This document shows positions 27,319 to 39,485 of a stretch of 64,000 nt of DNA, one piece after another. Positions within the stretch are counted from its first letter, which is position 1. The number at the start of each line of letters is the position of its first letter. This DNA is from Polyangium spumosum (lineage in GTDB: Bacteria > Myxococcota_A > Polyangia > Polyangiales > Polyangiaceae): positions 55,044 through 119,043 of the forward strand of contig NZ_WJIE01000022.1 in NCBI RefSeq assembly GCF_009649845.1. The letters are read 5' to 3'. Under the pieces are notes generated by a model, which saw nothing but the letters and a program-made list of their open reading frames with translations, was not told the origin of the DNA and did not search any database. Position numbers and translations under genes: made by a program.

Positions 27319-27957
27319 ATGAAAAACGTATCGAAGGTCGTCGCGTTCGTTCTGTCCGCGTCGGCGGGCGTCTGGATGACGGGTTGCGCCGCCGAGATGG
27401 CGGATGCCGAGGATACGGACAGCGCGTACGCCAACGTGGAGCATGCCAAGGGCATCACGAAGGGCGCTCCGGGGAGGGGAATGATCGGCCAGGATAGCCA
27501 GGTCGGCGGGGACCTGGGCCTGGGCGGGCAGGTCGCGGGCGGCGTGCTCGGCAAGGGCGCGCGGATCCCGGCGCAGGGGACGCAGGTCGAGCAGCCGGCG
27601 CTGGGCGGGCAGGTCGGCGGCGAGGAGAAGGCCGAAGAGACGCAGCGCGTCGGCGAGCAGGACCTCGGGCAGGAGACCGAGGATCAGGACCTCGCCGAGG
27701 CCGAGGACGCGGCGGGGCAGGAGGGCGAGACGGCGTCGTCGCAGGAGGCGCTCTCGAGCTGGTGGCGGTACGGCTACGGCGGCTGGGGAGGGTATCGGCG
27801 CGCATTCGGGGCCCGCTTCCTCGGACCGCATTTCTATGGGAATCGCTTCCTCCCGTACGGCTACGGCTACGGCTACGGCTACTACCCCGGCGCCATCTAC
27901 GGCTACGGCGGTTGCGCGGGCGCGTACCCTTACGCTTACGGCGGCTGCTACTGGTGA
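27319..27957 (+). CDS. Tandem paralogue lipoprotein A, Gly/Tyr-rich C-terminus
   Basis: 212 residues. MKNVSKVVAFVLSASAGVWMTGC is a signal peptide with an MTGC lipobox. The mature protein is low complexity: Gly/Gln-rich segments with GGQV repeats, a Glu/Asp/Gln-rich acidic stretch (~110-145), then a C-terminal Tyr/Gly tail (PYGYGYGYGYYPG ... YPYAYGGCYW). The first 24 residues are almost identical to the next gene, and the domain order is the same. Possibly a structural or matrix/envelope-coating lipoprotein (inference). GGGGGAG precedes the ATG; a terminator follows. Confidence 0.85.
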   Translation: MKNVSKVVAFVLSASAGVWMTGCAAEMADAEDTDSAYANVEHAKGITKGAPGRGMIGQDSQVGGDLGLGGQVAGGVLGKGARIPAQGTQVEQPALGGQVGGEEKAEETQRVGEQDLGQETEDQDLAEAEDAAGQEGETASSQEALSSWWRYGYGGWGGYRRAFGARFLGPHFYGNRFLPYGYGYGYGYYPGAIYGYGGCAGAYPYAYGGCYW

Positions 27958-27997
27958 TGCCTCGGCGATCGCCGGACTGAAGTCGTGAATTGAGCGT

Positions 27998-28046
27998 ACG
28001 GGCCCGATCGGCCTCCTCGGGGGCCGGTCGGGCCGTCTTTCATTTT
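27998..28046 (+). terminator. Terminator after paralogue A
   Basis: GGGCCCGATCGGCC pairs with GGCCGGTCGGGCC across a short CTCGG-containing loop, followed by a T-rich tail (TCTTTCATTTT). The same hairpin, with compensating changes, ends the next paralogue at 29122. Confidence 0.85.
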
Positions 28047-28171
28047 CCGTTTCTGGTTCGTGAACCGGAAGATTTCGACGCTCTCCCGTCGAGCTCCGCG
28101 CAGCCCCGGCGAAATGGGCGCATTTCCCGCCTCTCGACGAGGGCGCCCGCGAATGTTTCGCGTCGAGCCCG

Positions 28172-28269
28172 CTCGACGATCGGCCGCCCGGGCCAAAGAC
28201 ATTCGCTTGTGGTCGGACCCTCTGCGCGAGGGGAAGGCCACAGCGAAGTGGAAACAGGGGGAGGTTCCT
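28172..28269 (+). promoter_or_regulatory. Structured leader/promoter block, copy 2
   Basis: Counterpart of the block at 27196. The conserved TGTGGTCGGACCCTC (28208) is followed after TGCGC by GAGGG and GGCCACA (to 28243), so the same hairpin forms with a much shorter loop. The sequence beyond it returns to identity at ACAGGGGGAG, the ribosome-binding site. Two divergent copies conserving pairing but not the loop are the main support for function. Confidence 0.5.
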
Positions 28270-29082
28270 ATGAAGAACGTGTCCAAGGTCGTTGCGTTGA
28301 TCCTTTCCGCGTCCGCGGGCGTCTGGATGACGGGTTGCGCGGCGGAGATGAGTGATCCGGGCGAGGAGACCGATTTCGCGCTCGCCAACGTGGAGCAGGG
28401 CGGCGTCTCCAAGGGCAAGGGCCTGGCCCCGATGGATATCCCGGCGCCTTCGAAGGTCGACAAGGGAATGATGGGCGGCCAGGGCGGCCAGTTCGGCGGG
28501 ATTTCCGGTGAAATCGAGAGCCCCATCCTCGGGAAGGGCAACCTCGGCAAGGGCCTCGGCAAGGGCTTCGAGCAGCAGCTCGGCAAGGGCCTCGGCAAGG
28601 GCTTCGAGCAGCAGCTCGGCAAGGGCCTCGGCAAGGGGATCGAGCAGGGCATCGACCAGGGCATCGACCAGGGCGCCCGGATCCCGGCCCCGGTCGGCGG
28701 CATGCAGGAGAACATCGAGCAGCCGGCGATCGACCAGAACCTGGCGATCGACCAGAGCGCGGGCGAGGAGAAGGTCGAAGAGACCCAGGACCTCGGCGCC
28801 GAGGGGCAGCTCGACGACCAGGCGGACGTCGATCAGGACGACCTGTTCGAGGGCGAGACGGGCGAGTCGCAGGACGCGCTGTCCAGCAACCCCTGGTACG
28901 GCGGCCGTTACTGGCGCGGCCGGCACTTCCGGCGCCATCGGTACTACGGCGGCGGCTACTACGGCTATCCGTACTACGGCGGCGGCTACTACGGCTATCC
29001 GTACTACGGCGGCTACCCGTACTACCGTCACCACCACCGCGGCCGCTACTACGGTGGCCACCGCGGCCGTTACTGGTGGTGA
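28270..29082 (+). CDS. Tandem paralogue lipoprotein B, repeat-rich with Gly/Tyr/His tail
   Basis: 270 residues. Signal peptide and lipobox (GVWMTGC) as in the preceding gene. The mature part contains tandem GKGLGKGFEQQL-type repeats (three copies of a ~12-residue unit), IEQGIDQGIDQG, an acidic stretch (~185-215) and a C-terminal YYGGGYYGYPYYGG repeat ending in HHHRGRYYGGHRGRYWW. Tyr/Gly/Arg repeats suggest a self-associating or polysaccharide/nucleic-acid-coating surface protein (inference). Duplicated as a whole unit with leader and terminator. Confidence 0.85.
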   Translation: MKNVSKVVALILSASAGVWMTGCAAEMSDPGEETDFALANVEQGGVSKGKGLAPMDIPAPSKVDKGMMGGQGGQFGGISGEIESPILGKGNLGKGLGKGFEQQLGKGLGKGFEQQLGKGLGKGIEQGIDQGIDQGARIPAPVGGMQENIEQPAIDQNLAIDQSAGEEKVEETQDLGAEGQLDDQADVDQDDLFEGETGESQDALSSNPWYGGRYWRGRHFRRHRYYGGGYYGYPYYGGGYYGYPYYGGYPYYRHHHRGRYYGGHRGRYWW

Positions 29083-29121
29083 TCCTCGCGCGCGACGCGA
29101 CGGCTTCGTGAAGTGAGCTTG

Positions 29122-29167
29122 CGGGCCCGGTTGGTCTCCTCGGAGGCCGATCGGGCCCGTTTTTGCT
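29122..29167 (+). terminator. Terminator after paralogue B
   Basis: CGGGCCCGGTTGGTCTCC pairs with GGAGGCCGATCGGGCCCG around a TC loop (with G-T pairs), then GTTTTTG. Homologous to the terminator at 27998. Confidence 0.88.
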
Positions 29168-29287
29168 CCATCGCTCGGGCCTCCCGCGTTCCGTCCTCGC
29201 TCCGCGCCTGCCGCCCTCTCCGCCTCCGCCTCTCCTTCCTCCCTTTCCCCTTCCGCTCCCGTCCGCCCCGGTGGCATCATCCCTGCC

Positions 29288-30828
<1,541 letters not shown>

Positions 30829-30832
<4 letters not shown>

Positions 30833-31689
30833 TCCGTCGCTCCATGCCGCTCGTCGCGGCGTCGCTCCTCGGTTTGTCCTTCCTCGTCGCGGGCCCCGAG
30901 GCCTCGGCCCAGAAGAAGCCCGCCTCCGCGGCCCCGGCCGGCAAGAAGAAGCCGCCGAACAAGAACGACCCGAAGCTCGTCGAGGCCAAGCGCCTGTTCC
31001 AGCAGGGCGAGGATCTCTACACGAAGGGCGACTACGAGAAGGCCATCGAGGTCTGGGAGATGTCCTTCGAGCTCTCGCAACGAGAGCTGATCCTCGAGAG
31101 CATCGCGAACGCGCACGAGCGGCTCGGCAACGCCGAGAAGGCGCGCGAGTACCTCGGCCGCTGGCGCGAAGCCGCGCCGCAGGAGGAGCACGCGGATCTC
31201 GACGCGCGGCTGCAGAAGCTCGACGAGCGCATCGCGAAGGAGAAGGCCGAGCAAGCGGCGAAGGAGAAGGCCGAGAAGGACGCGAAGGACAAACGCGAGG
31301 CCGAGGAGCGCGCGAAGCGCGAGGGCGGCAAGCTCTTCATGCCCGGCGTGATCCTCGCGGCCGCGGGCGGCGCCGTGGCCCTCGGCGGCGGCGTGCTCGA
31401 CATCCTGGCCGTGACGCGCAGGCCCGACGCCACGTCCGTGTGCGGAACGACGCTGGACAACCGGCAGATCTGCCGCGCGTCGGCGCGAGACGACATCGAG
31501 ACGTCGAACACGTTCGCGACCGTGGGCGACATCATGCTGATCGGCGGCGGCGTGGCCGCGGCCGTGGGCGTGGTGCTCGTGGTGACGCAGAGCGGCGGGA
31601 AGAAGGGCGCCGAGGAGAAGAAGGCCGCCGCCGTCGCTCCGTGGTTCTTGCCGGGCGGCGGCGGCGTCGTGGCGGGCGGGTCGTTCTAG
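30829..31689 (+). CDS. TPR/coiled-coil exported protein coupled to the kinase
   Basis: 286 residues. Signal peptide MPLVAASLLGLSFLVAGPEASA; TPR-like helices (~45-120: LFQQGEDLYTKGDYEKAIEVWEMSFEL, ESIANAHERLGNAEKAREYLGRW); a Lys/Glu-rich coiled coil (~125-165); then two hydrophobic segments (GVILAAAGGAVALGGGVL; TVGDIMLIGGGVAAAVGVVLVV) and a Gly-rich end. Kinase-then-TPR pairs overlapping by four bases are frequent in myxobacteria. The TPR partner is likely a periplasmic or membrane scaffold for the kinase's extracytoplasmic tail (inference). Confidence 0.85.
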
Positions 31690-31743
31690 CCGACGCAACA
31701 CACGGCGCTTGTCAAGCCATTTCGGCCAGGCGGCCGGGCTCGC

Positions 31744-34497
31744 TCAAGGCGTGCTGCTGGGATCCGCTGGATCGCTCCCAGCGTCGTGTTCGTCGCCGTC
31801 GCGGAACCCGTCCTCGTCGCGGTCGAGCCCCAGGCGCTCGCCGGAGCCGGGTGGTGTGCAGGTATAGGTCAGCGGCGCGTCGAGCACGAAGGACAGGAGT
31901 CGGAGCGTGGCGTCCGCGATCGGGGGCGAGCTCGCGCGATTGCCCGTGAAGAGACCACCACCAGCGTACAGGTAGCCGACTTCGTTGCCGAGCAGGTGTC
32001 CCTTCACGACGAGATCACACTCTCCGACCTCGGCGCGGCTGCGCAGCAGATGGATGCGGGCGTGGACGGCCGCGTCGCTCGCGCGGGTCAAGGTCGCCTG
32101 CTGCCCGACGATCGGCGCCATGTTGGAGTCGAACGCGAGGAGGAACGACTCGACCTGCCGGCGCAGGAGCTGGCCCGTGGGGCCGGCGGGGAAGCCCTCG
32201 GGGTTGAACTCGCTCTCCCCGAAGCCGAAATGCATGAATCGGAAGACCGTGTCGATCATGCCATCGTGCAGATACCCGAAGCCGCGGACCTGGTCTCCCA
32301 TGAACCCGTTGTCGCCGGGCTCGATCCCCGGCGCCTCGGCCATGCCGAACATCCCGACCTTCTGGTAGAGGTTGCGGAAATGGGGGACCTTCATCGTCTG
32401 CGGCGTCCCCTCGAAGGTGCTCAGGCCCATCGTGCCGAAGAAACCCGGCGCCTCGCTCCCCGGGTTTCCGGTGGGATCGAGGGTGTGGCATCCTTCGCAG
32501 CTATGCGTGACGTCGGACAGGGGGCCGACGAAGAAGTCTCGCCCTGCTTGCTGGTCCGGGGTGAGGGAGTTGTCGAGGTTGCGGATCGGATTCGGCGGAT
32601 ACGTGATGCGCAGGACGAAATCGGTGAATGCGTCCATGTCCGGCTCGGAGAGCTCGGCGTGGCGCCCCAGGAGCTCGACGAACGCGGGGTTGAATTTCTT
32701 GAATGCCGCGACCTCGTCGAAGATCCCGCTGTCCGGCTGGATGGACGGGGCGTCGTTGCCGCCGGTGCGGTCGCCGCGCCAGTGCATCGGGCCGTGGTTC
32801 GCCATGCCGCGCAGGCTTTGCGTGGTCATGGGGCCCTTCAGCGGGCGATAGTCGGGGCTATTGGGATCCTCGACCAGGAAGGGCCCCGGGTTCGTCACGG
32901 TGACCGCGTCCGGGTTGCCGAGGTCCCAGGCCAGGTTATCGAGATCGCCGAAGACGTGGCAGCTCGCGCAGGACGAGTCCCCGTGGCTGGAGGAGAATTT
33001 CGCGTCGTAGAGGAACCGCCGGCCATGGGTGATGCTGGGCGGCTCGGGGTTGTGCATCGGCACGTGGGCCACCTCGGCGCGCGCCGCGGTGTCGATGACG
33101 GAGATCGCGTTGTCGAACGTGGTCAGCGCATAGAGGCGGCCGCGCGCTTGATCGAGCACGATGCCCGTGGGACCCCCGCCCGAGACGGGGATATGGTCCG
33201 CCGCCGAGGGCGAGAACGTGTCGTTCTCCAGGGCCGCGGTATCGAAGACGCCGATCTTGGCGGAGCCCAGGGCGGCCACGTAGAGCGTCGCGCCGTTGCT
33301 GGTGATGGCCATCCCCTGCGGGAGCGCGAGGCTCCGCTCGTTCTCCGTATTGGGCAGGGGCGCGCAGCAGCTCGCGTAATCGATGTGCTTGTTGAGGTGC
33401 CGCGGGGCCACGCCGCCCGGACCCAGCACCGTGATCCGGCTCTCGTGCAGGTGCCCGCGCAGCGTCTCGCCCGCGAAGATCCCCGGGCCCTCGAACCGCT
33501 TGTCGTTCTGCGCGTCGGTGTTGGTGACGTAGACCTTCCCGTTCACCGGGTTGACGATCATGTTGTACAGGATGGTGCCGACGCCGGTGTAATACCCCGA
33601 CGAACCCGCCTTCTGTGCCGGCGGGTTGGCCATGGCGTCGATGACGAAGACGTCCTCGTCGGGCAGCGAGAAGCGCACGTCGTCGTCCCAGGTGCGGCCG
33701 ATGGGATCGACCCAGTGAGCGCCGTTGTACTTGACGATGATGCTGGCCTCGGGCTGCGGGAGGCCCTCGAAGTTCGTGTTGGGCCCGGGGACGCCGCCCT
33801 CCGCTTCGCCTCCGTCGGGCACGAGGAGATCGCTGACGACCGTGGTGCGGTTGCCGGAGTGGAAGGCGGCCGCATACACCTTCGTGCCGTCGGGGGAGAC
33901 GGCGAGCGCGCGCGGCGTGTCGCTGAAGAGGGTCACGATGGTGAGCGGCGTCCCGCCCAGGGGCGCGCCCGGCGTATTCGCGTCGAAGACCCAGACGTCG
34001 GCGCGGCCGACGCCGGGCGTCGTGAGCTGGGGATCGTTCGGGCGATTCTGGCCGCGGTGGGCCGTCGTGATGAACGCGCGCCGGCGGTTCGGCCCTCCGA
34101 AGACGATATCACGAGGCTCGTCTCCCACGAGCAGCGTGCGCACCACCCGCCCGCGCGCCGGGTTGCTCACGTCGACGACGCTGACGCTGTCCGAGAGATG
34201 ATTGACGACCCACACCTCGTCATCGCCCCTCGCCGCGACGGCGACGGGCTCGAGCCCCACGGGCACGGATCCGACGTGGGACAGGCCGCTCTTTTTGACG
34301 CGGAAGATCTCCAGACGGCCATCCGGGGTATTGACCGCGAAGAGGTGCTTGCCGTCGGCCGAGAGCGCGAGGGGGCGCACTTGACCGCTTTCGAAGAGTG
34401 TGTATGACGAGGCGGCGTGCGCGACGCTGGAGGCGGCGAGGGGGACGACGAACCCTGCAATCGCGAGGGTTTTGCGCAGCAATTCAGAGCGGGTCAT
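31744..34497 (-). CDS. Exported beta-propeller/di-heme cytochrome c protein
   Basis: 917 residues from ATG 34497, preceded by AAGGA. Signal peptide ending SSVAHA. Residues ~30-480 are YVTN/YncE-like propeller repeats ([22 protein letters not shown], [38 protein letters not shown]). Two heme c motifs follow, CASCH (~residue 510) and CEGCH (~667), as in cytochrome c peroxidase/MauG-like di-heme proteins ([21 protein letters not shown] and [14 protein letters not shown] are typical). The C-terminus carries a thrombospondin-type-3-like calcium loop ([21 protein letters not shown]). Probably a periplasmic or surface electron-transfer enzyme; substrate unknown. Not in an operon with known partners. 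Confidence 0.9.
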   Translation of the reverse strand: MTRSELLRKTLAIAGFVVPLAASSVAHAASSYTLFESGQVRPLALSADGKHLFAVNTPDGRLEIFRVKKSGLSHVGSVPVGLEPVAVAARGDDEVWVVNHLSDSVSVVDVSNPARGRVVRTLLVGDEPRDIVFGGPNRRRAFITTAHRGQNRPNDPQLTTPGVGRADVWVFDANTPGAPLGGTPLTIVTLFSDTPRALAVSPDGTKVYAAAFHSGNRTTVVSDLLVPDGGEAEGGVPGPNTNFEGLPQPEASIIVKYNGAHWVDPIGRTWDDDVRFSLPDEDVFVIDAMANPPAQKAGSSGYYTGVGTILYNMIVNPVNGKVYVTNTDAQNDKRFEGPGIFAGETLRGHLHESRITVLGPGGVAPRHLNKHIDYASCCAPLPNTENERSLALPQGMAITSNGATLYVAALGSAKIGVFDTAALENDTFSPSAADHIPVSGGGPTGIVLDQARGRLYALTTFDNAISVIDTAARAEVAHVPMHNPEPPSITHGRRFLYDAKFSSSHGDSSCASCHVFGDLDNLAWDLGNPDAVTVTNPGPFLVEDPNSPDYRPLKGPMTTQSLRGMANHGPMHWRGDRTGGNDAPSIQPDSGIFDEVAAFKKFNPAFVELLGRHAELSEPDMDAFTDFVLRITYPPNPIRNLDNSLTPDQQAGRDFFVGPLSDVTHSCEGCHTLDPTGNPGSEAPGFFGTMGLSTFEGTPQTMKVPHFRNLYQKVGMFGMAEAPGIEPGDNGFMGDQVRGFGYLHDGMIDTVFRFMHFGFGESEFNPEGFPAGPTGQLLRRQVESFLLAFDSNMAPIVGQQATLTRASDAAVHARIHLLRSRAEVGECDLVVKGHLLGNEVGYLYAGGGLFTGNRASSPPIADATLRLLSFVLDAPLTYTCTPPGSGERLGLDRDEDGFRDGDEHDAGSDPADPSSTP

Positions 34498-34636
34498 CAG
34501 TTTTCCTTGCGAGCGTCGCCCGGCCGACCCCGGCGCTGCGCCGGAGGGCGTGCACGACGCCGTTCTGCAATGTGCTCCGGGTGATGAGGCCGCGCAAATC
34601 GGTCCGCCGGCACCCCATCGATATCGATGCCGGGAG

Positions 34637-34681
34637 GCGGGAGCGAGGGGAGGGGAGGGGACGGGAGGGGACGGGACGAAC
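34637..34681 (+). other. GGGGA-repeat tract (possible G-quadruplex)
   Basis: Top-strand runs GGGAGG, GGGGAGGGGAGGGG, ACGGGAGGGGACGGG just downstream of the TPR gene. Repeated GGGG runs at short spacing could form a quadruplex; not otherwise supported. Confidence 0.35.
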
Positions 34682-34691
34682 GATTGACGAG

Positions 34692-37052
34692 TTACCTCGT
34701 GCCGGGCAGCTCGATCCGCGGCAGGACCGCGTCGGCCTGGGCGAGGCGTGTCGCGACGGCGCGCGCGGCTTCCTCGGTGCCCGGGTCGCGCGGGGCTTTG
34801 CGCAAGAGCTCCTGGAAGGCGCGGCGGGTCTCGGCGATGCCGATGAGCGAGCCCTTCTCCAGGTTGAGCGCGATCGAGTCGCCGAGCAGGCCGAAGGCGT
34901 CGCGGAAGCGCCCGCCCGCGGCGAGGACCTCGCTCATCGCGGCCGCGGAGCGCGCGAGCCCCACGACGTCGCCGAGCTTCTGGCCGAGCTCGAGCGCGGC
35001 GGAGAGGCGCTCGGCGGCGCGCTCGAGGCGGCCCTTCTTCAGCTCCAGGCGGCCAAGCGTCTCCCAGACGCGGCCGAGCTCGCGCGCGGCGCCGAGGCGT
35101 TTGTAGGTGCGCTCGGCCGCGAGCGCGTGATCGATGCCCATGTTGAGCGCGTCGACCTCGCGGCCCGGCCGCGGCGGGACGTGCAGGGGGATCCGCGCGA
35201 GCAGGTGGTCGGTCTCGGCGAGCTCGAGGATCGCGACGGGGTCGTTCGGCGCGCGTTGTTCGAAGACGTTGCGCGACTCGGTGAGCAGGTGGACGGCGCG
35301 CACCGGGTCGCCCATGCGGACGTAGACGGCGGCCTGGTCGTTCAGCAGGCGCGCGGCGCCGAGGGCGTCGCCGGCGTCGAGCAGGGCGCGGCTCTCGCGG
35401 GAGAGCTCGGCCTCGGCGCGCTCGAGCGAGCGCATGTCGCCGAGGTCGTAGCAGACGCTCGCGATGAGGACGGCGATCTCGGTGCGCAGCTCGGCGGGGC
35501 CGCCCTCGCCGAGGGCCACGCGCGCCGCGTCGAGCGCGGAGAGGGCGCGGCGGAGGGTGAAGGCGGAGTCGGGGCCGGGGGCTTGCCACTGGAGGCGGGC
35601 GAGGTCGACGAGCAGCCGGACGCGGAGGACGCGGCGCTCGCGCGTGGGCGGGAGGTTCTCGAGCAGGGCGAGGGCGCGGCTGCCGTGGGCGAGGGCCTGG
35701 GTGAAGGCGCCCATCGCGGCGGCCTTCTCGGCGGCGGCGCGATAACGCTCGACGCTGGCCTCGATCTCGCCGGCGGCGGCGAGGTGCCCGGCGGCGCGGG
35801 CGTCGTCGCCGCGTGGCGCGGGTGCGGGGGTGGGATCGGGCACGGCCGGCGGCGCCTCGGGCGGCGCGGCGCGGATCGAGACGACCGGCGGTGGCGGCGG
35901 GCTCCCGATCCAGGCGAACGCGGGTGCGGGCTCGTCCGCGGTCGTGGCCTCGGTCGGGGCTTCTTCCGCGGGCGGGGCTTGCGTGGCGTTGGCCTCGGGG
36001 GCGGGCGCCTCGGCTTTGTCGAAGAGCTCCGCGTAGGGCGGGGCGCCGGGGGTACGCGCGGGCCGCTCGGGCACGGCGTCGGCCTCGGGAGTGGCCTCGG
36101 GAGCGGCTTCGGGAGCAGCTTCGGGAGCGGCAGCGGCAGCTTCCGCGACCGCGGGCTCCGCCGGCGCCTCCGTGACGACCTCCACCTCGGTCTTCAGCAT
36201 CGACGCGAGCATCCGGTGCCACGCGTTCGCCAGCGACGGCAGCGTCGAGCTCGTCAGCGCCGCGACCACCGGCTCGGGCAGGTGAAAGCGCCCTTCGCCC
36301 TGGTCCTCGATTGGCACTCCGAGGTCGGCGGCTCGTTGCAACACGTCGAGCACGTCGAGCGGGCTCTGCCCGACGAGCGCGGACACGAGCCCCACCTCGA
36401 AGCCCGAGCCCACCGTCGCTCCCGCGCGCAGGACCCGCAGCACGTCCGGCGGCAGCACGCGCGGCGAGAATGCGGGGGCGGGCGGCGCGGCCGGCGTGGC
36501 TTCGGCGGGCGGCGCGGCGGGGCGGACGATCGCCTCGTGGCCTTCGGCCGTGGCGAGCGCTTCGAGCAGGGCCGCGGCGGGGCCCGTGGGTTCGGCGCGG
36601 AAGGCGAGCAGGAGCGGCAGCTTCAGCCAGCCGGTCCGCAGGACAAGCGCGCGCAGCGCCTCCAGCGTGGGGACGTCGGCGGCCTCGACGGCCTCGAACA
36701 CGAGCACGGCGGGCCGACCGATCTCCGCGGCGAAGCGGTTGCCGAGCTCGACGAGCTCCGCGCCTTCGGCCTGACCGGGCATCTCGCCGAGCAGCCGGCG
36801 CCGGAGGCCGGAGACGACCCGATCCCGCGCCTCTGCGAAGAGCGGATGGGGCGCGCCGAGCAAGCGCTCGAGCTTGCCGCGCGCGTCGGCGAGCGGACCG
36901 AGCGTCGTCTGGGGGACATCGCAACGCACGCGGACGACGCAGGCGCCGAGCGACGCGGGCGGCTCGGGGGGCGGGGCCCCGACGAGGGCCGTGTGTTTGC
37001 CTTGGGAGAGACGTTGCCAGAGCGTTTCGGTGGGGATGGGGTCGGTCGGCAT
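34692..37052 (-). CDS. TPR protein with degenerate AAA/STAND-like N-terminal domain
   Basis: 786 residues from ATG 37052 (GAGAGG eight bases upstream). The N-terminus, [21 protein letters not shown], stands where STAND/AAA_16 ATPases have their P-loop, but the G-x-x-G-x-G-K-T signature is missing. The Walker B-like strand reads [18 protein letters not shown] where the family has a double Asp, followed by the usual [11 protein letters not shown] sensor strand. This domain is therefore probably non-hydrolytic. A long Pro/Ala/Glu-rich linker (~310-430) leads to eight or more TPR-like helices ([48 protein letters not shown]) to the C-terminus. Likely a cytoplasmic scaffold or former signalling ATPase (inference). 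Confidence 0.85.
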   Translation of the reverse strand: MPTDPIPTETLWQRLSQGKHTALVGAPPPEPPASLGACVVRVRCDVPQTTLGPLADARGKLERLLGAPHPLFAEARDRVVSGLRRRLLGEMPGQAEGAELVELGNRFAAEIGRPAVLVFEAVEAADVPTLEALRALVLRTGWLKLPLLLAFRAEPTGPAAALLEALATAEGHEAIVRPAAPPAEATPAAPPAPAFSPRVLPPDVLRVLRAGATVGSGFEVGLVSALVGQSPLDVLDVLQRAADLGVPIEDQGEGRFHLPEPVVAALTSSTLPSLANAWHRMLASMLKTEVEVVTEAPAEPAVAEAAAAAPEAAPEAAPEATPEADAVPERPARTPGAPPYAELFDKAEAPAPEANATQAPPAEEAPTEATTADEPAPAFAWIGSPPPPPVVSIRAAPPEAPPAVPDPTPAPAPRGDDARAAGHLAAAGEIEASVERYRAAAEKAAAMGAFTQALAHGSRALALLENLPPTRERRVLRVRLLVDLARLQWQAPGPDSAFTLRRALSALDAARVALGEGGPAELRTEIAVLIASVCYDLGDMRSLERAEAELSRESRALLDAGDALGAARLLNDQAAVYVRMGDPVRAVHLLTESRNVFEQRAPNDPVAILELAETDHLLARIPLHVPPRPGREVDALNMGIDHALAAERTYKRLGAARELGRVWETLGRLELKKGRLERAAERLSAALELGQKLGDVVGLARSAAAMSEVLAAGGRFRDAFGLLGDSIALNLEKGSLIGIAETRRAFQELLRKAPRDPGTEEAARAVATRLAQADAVLPRIELPGTR

Positions 37053-37147
37053 GGGCAAAACCTCTCGGAGGAGAGCGGGGGATCCGGGAGGCATTTGTCA
37101 AGGCATTTTCTCTGGAGCGAGGCGACCGCGGGAGGGGAGGGCGCGTG

Positions 37148-38524
37148 TCAGGGCTTCGACTCGTCCGCGCCGAGATCCGGGCCAGCGCCCAGCGTGTGTG
37201 GCTCGGCGTCGATGTCGAGGCCCGCCTCGTCGAGCGGGACCCCCTTGTCGATGGCGGGCGTCGCGGCGGGCGTCAGGTGGAAGTCCGCGCCGCCGGGGTT
37301 CACGAAAAACGACAGGGGCACGTCCTCGAGGTTCGTGTCGACCTGCCCGCTCGCCCCGTCTCGCTGCGTGATCCGGCTCGTCAGGTTGTTGCGGAGGATG
37401 ACCGACGTGACGGGGAATCGATAATCGATCCCGCTGAAGAAGCCGGAAGCGCCCGGCCCGCGGATGACCGTGTTGTGGTGGACGCGGGGCTCGCGCGCCT
37501 CGGCGATCTCGATTCCCGTGTCGAAGCCGGCGATGTCGCCGTAGACCACGTTGTTGCGGATGATGCCGTCGTAATGGGCGAGCGAGGCGTCTCCGTGCGG
37601 GTCGTCCGGGTAGTTTCGCTGGCCTCCCCCGTTCCCCAGGCCGAAGCCGATGCCGCGGGCGCAATCGACGATCACGTTGTTCTCGACCAGCGTATCGCGC
37701 GACCCCTTCCAGAAATGGATCGCGTGCTCGGCGAGCCCGCTCTCGCAGTAGATCCCCTGAAAGCGGTTGTTCCGGACCGTCCATTTCCACCCCGCGTGGA
37801 CGTCGATGCCGCCCGTGTAGCAGCCGCCGCAGCAGGACTCGACGTGCGGGCGGCCTGCGTCGGTCAGCTCGAACGAGGAGCACTCGATCCGGCCCTCGTC
37901 GACATACCCCTCCTGTCCCCCGATGGGGTTCACCTTGACGAATTGCTCGCCGCCGTCGATGAGGCGCAGCCCGTACAGGAAGGTCCCTTTCACGTCGACG
38001 CCCGCCCCGGGTGGATAGGCGTGAATCGGGTGATCGACCGCGCGCGTGACGGTCACGTGGGCGATCGTGACGTTCGACGCCGTGATCACGATCGTCTCGT
38101 TGACCGTGTACGCCCCGTCGATCACCACGTCTTCGGCCTTGTCCGTGGCCGAGCGCAGGGTGACGTCGGGCGTCTTGAACGGGAGCGACGTGGGAATGGC
38201 ATACGTGCCCGTCGCGAGCACGATCGTCGTGCCGCTCGCGGCGCCCGCGACGATGCCGGGCAGCTCGCCGGCCTGCGAGGGGTCCACCTCGATCGTGGGG
38301 CCGGCGGGCTTCGGGAGTGGTTCACACGCGAGGGACGTGGGCCCGCCGCCGCCCGCGCCCCCGCTGCCGGCCTCGCCGCCGGCCCCGCCTCCGCCGGCCG
38401 CGCCGCCGCCGCCCGCGCCCGCGCCTTCGGTCGTCGTGTTGCCTTGGCTCGTCCCTGCCCCGGAGCCGCCGCACGCATGAAGAAAGAACAGAATTCCAAG
38501 GGTCGAGAAGCTTGATTTCCGCAT
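37148..38524 (-). CDS. Right-handed parallel beta-helix lipoprotein
   Basis: 458 residues from ATG 38524 (GAGGA seven bases before). Signal peptide with lipobox LHAC, then a Gly-rich linker (~20-62). From ~75: [31 protein letters not shown], then coil repeats with [59 protein letters not shown] and [22 protein letters not shown]. This is the PbH1/NosD-type beta-helix seen in pectate-lyase-like and carbohydrate-active proteins. The C-terminus resembles the choice-of-anchor [15 protein letters not shown] ... DLGADE found in secreted proteins. A surface polysaccharide-acting or -binding role is likely; no catalytic residues can be named. Confidence 0.88.
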   Translation of the reverse strand: MRKSSFSTLGILFFLHACGGSGAGTSQGNTTTEGAGAGGGGAAGGGGAGGEAGSGGAGGGGPTSLACEPLPKPAGPTIEVDPSQAGELPGIVAGAASGTTIVLATGTYAIPTSLPFKTPDVTLRSATDKAEDVVIDGAYTVNETIVITASNVTIAHVTVTRAVDHPIHAYPPGAGVDVKGTFLYGLRLIDGGEQFVKVNPIGGQEGYVDEGRIECSSFELTDAGRPHVESCCGGCYTGGIDVHAGWKWTVRNNRFQGIYCESGLAEHAIHFWKGSRDTLVENNVIVDCARGIGFGLGNGGGQRNYPDDPHGDASLAHYDGIIRNNVVYGDIAGFDTGIEIAEAREPRVHHNTVIRGPGASGFFSGIDYRFPVTSVILRNNLTSRITQRDGASGQVDTNLEDVPLSFFVNPGGADFHLTPAATPAIDKGVPLDEAGLDIDAEPHTLGAGPDLGADESKP

Positions 38525-38611
38525 GACACGTCCTCTTGACGCCCCGCCGTCGTACCGGGTAGCGTCGTTCGGCAGGCTACATGCCATGCGAAAGAAAGGG
38601 TGGGGGTTTCC

Positions 38612-39298
38612 GTGAACGACATGTTGGATGCAAGCCCGGCGCCGCCTTCGGGGTGGCTGTTCCGCCTCAAGCGCGCGGCCTCGATGATGTTCATCGCCTC
38701 GATGCCCGTGTTCGGGCTCGGCGTGCTCTCGGGCTGCGCCTGGAAGCCGACGATCCTGCGCGTGGATCCGGCGTTCACCTCCAAGGACCTCGTCACGGGG
38801 CGGATCGTGATCATGCCCGTGAAGTTCGACACCGAGAAGGTGGGCCCCCGGGAGCGCGCCCTGATGGCCGCGCAGTTCATCCGCGCGGCCCGGCAGAATC
38901 GTCAGGACATCCCGATCGCGAGCAACGCCGAGCATGATCGGGCCCTGCAGGGGGCGCTCGAAGAAGAGAGCAAGTTCCTGCGTGTCTACGAGGAGGGCGG
39001 CACGGACCCGAGCCGCCTCGCCAATCTGAAGGCGTCCCTCGACGCTCGTTATTTCGTCCTGTCGCGCCTGAAGTACGAGCAATCCGTCCACGGCGGGGGG
39101 CGCATGGGCGGCAATACCGTCGAATCCACGCTCACGGGGAAGGTGTCGCTCGTCGATACGACCTCGGGGGCCGTCGTGTGGGAGGGGGAGTTCTCGAGCA
39201 CGCGGAGCGGCGTCGACACGATGGTCGATCCCCACCCCTCCGCGCACGCATTGCCGTTTTTCTCGACCTTCGTCCGCGGCTGGCCGGCTCAGCCCTGA
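38612..39298 (+). CDS. Lipoprotein of unknown function
   Basis: About 228 residues. The best start is GTG at 38612, five bases after a GGGGG run; GTG 38600 and ATG 38621 are alternatives. A long n-region is followed by MMFIASMPVFGLGVLSGC with lipobox LSGC. The mature part (VTGRIVIMPVKFDTEKVGPRERALMA ... LDARYFVLSRLKYEQSV ... LTGKVSLVDTTSGAVVWEGEFS) resembles the CsgG/penicillin-binding-activator-like lipoproteins that read an ancestral nucleotide-fold and end with a W-x-G strand. This is a fold guess only. Divergent from the beta-helix lipoprotein. Confidence 0.75.
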   Translation: MNDMLDASPAPPSGWLFRLKRAASMMFIASMPVFGLGVLSGCAWKPTILRVDPAFTSKDLVTGRIVIMPVKFDTEKVGPRERALMAAQFIRAARQNRQDIPIASNAEHDRALQGALEEESKFLRVYEEGGTDPSRLANLKASLDARYFVLSRLKYEQSVHGGGRMGGNTVESTLTGKVSLVDTTSGAVVWEGEFSSTRSGVDTMVDPHPSAHALPFFSTFVRGWPAQP

Positions 39299-39485
39299 GG
39301 CCGCGCCTCATCCGTCGCAGAAACGTCGCAGCGGGTGAGGCCTCGCCCGTGGTCGTCGACGTCCTGTCTCGCCTGTCTGTCGTGCGCAAAATTTGTCTTC
39401 CCTCTTCCAACGAGCTTGTGTACTACGGGCTCGCCCGACTTTGAAAGAGCTGCCTCGAGGCACGGGTCAGGCGCACGGAGCGGAT

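Noticed and set aside
31744..37101. One 1785-codon open frame on the minus strand
   Set aside because: Only the part from 34497 down is real. The upstream half is an Arg/Ala/Pro-rich shadow of the TPR gene at 34692-37052, whose own frame encodes proper helices and has a ribosome-binding site.
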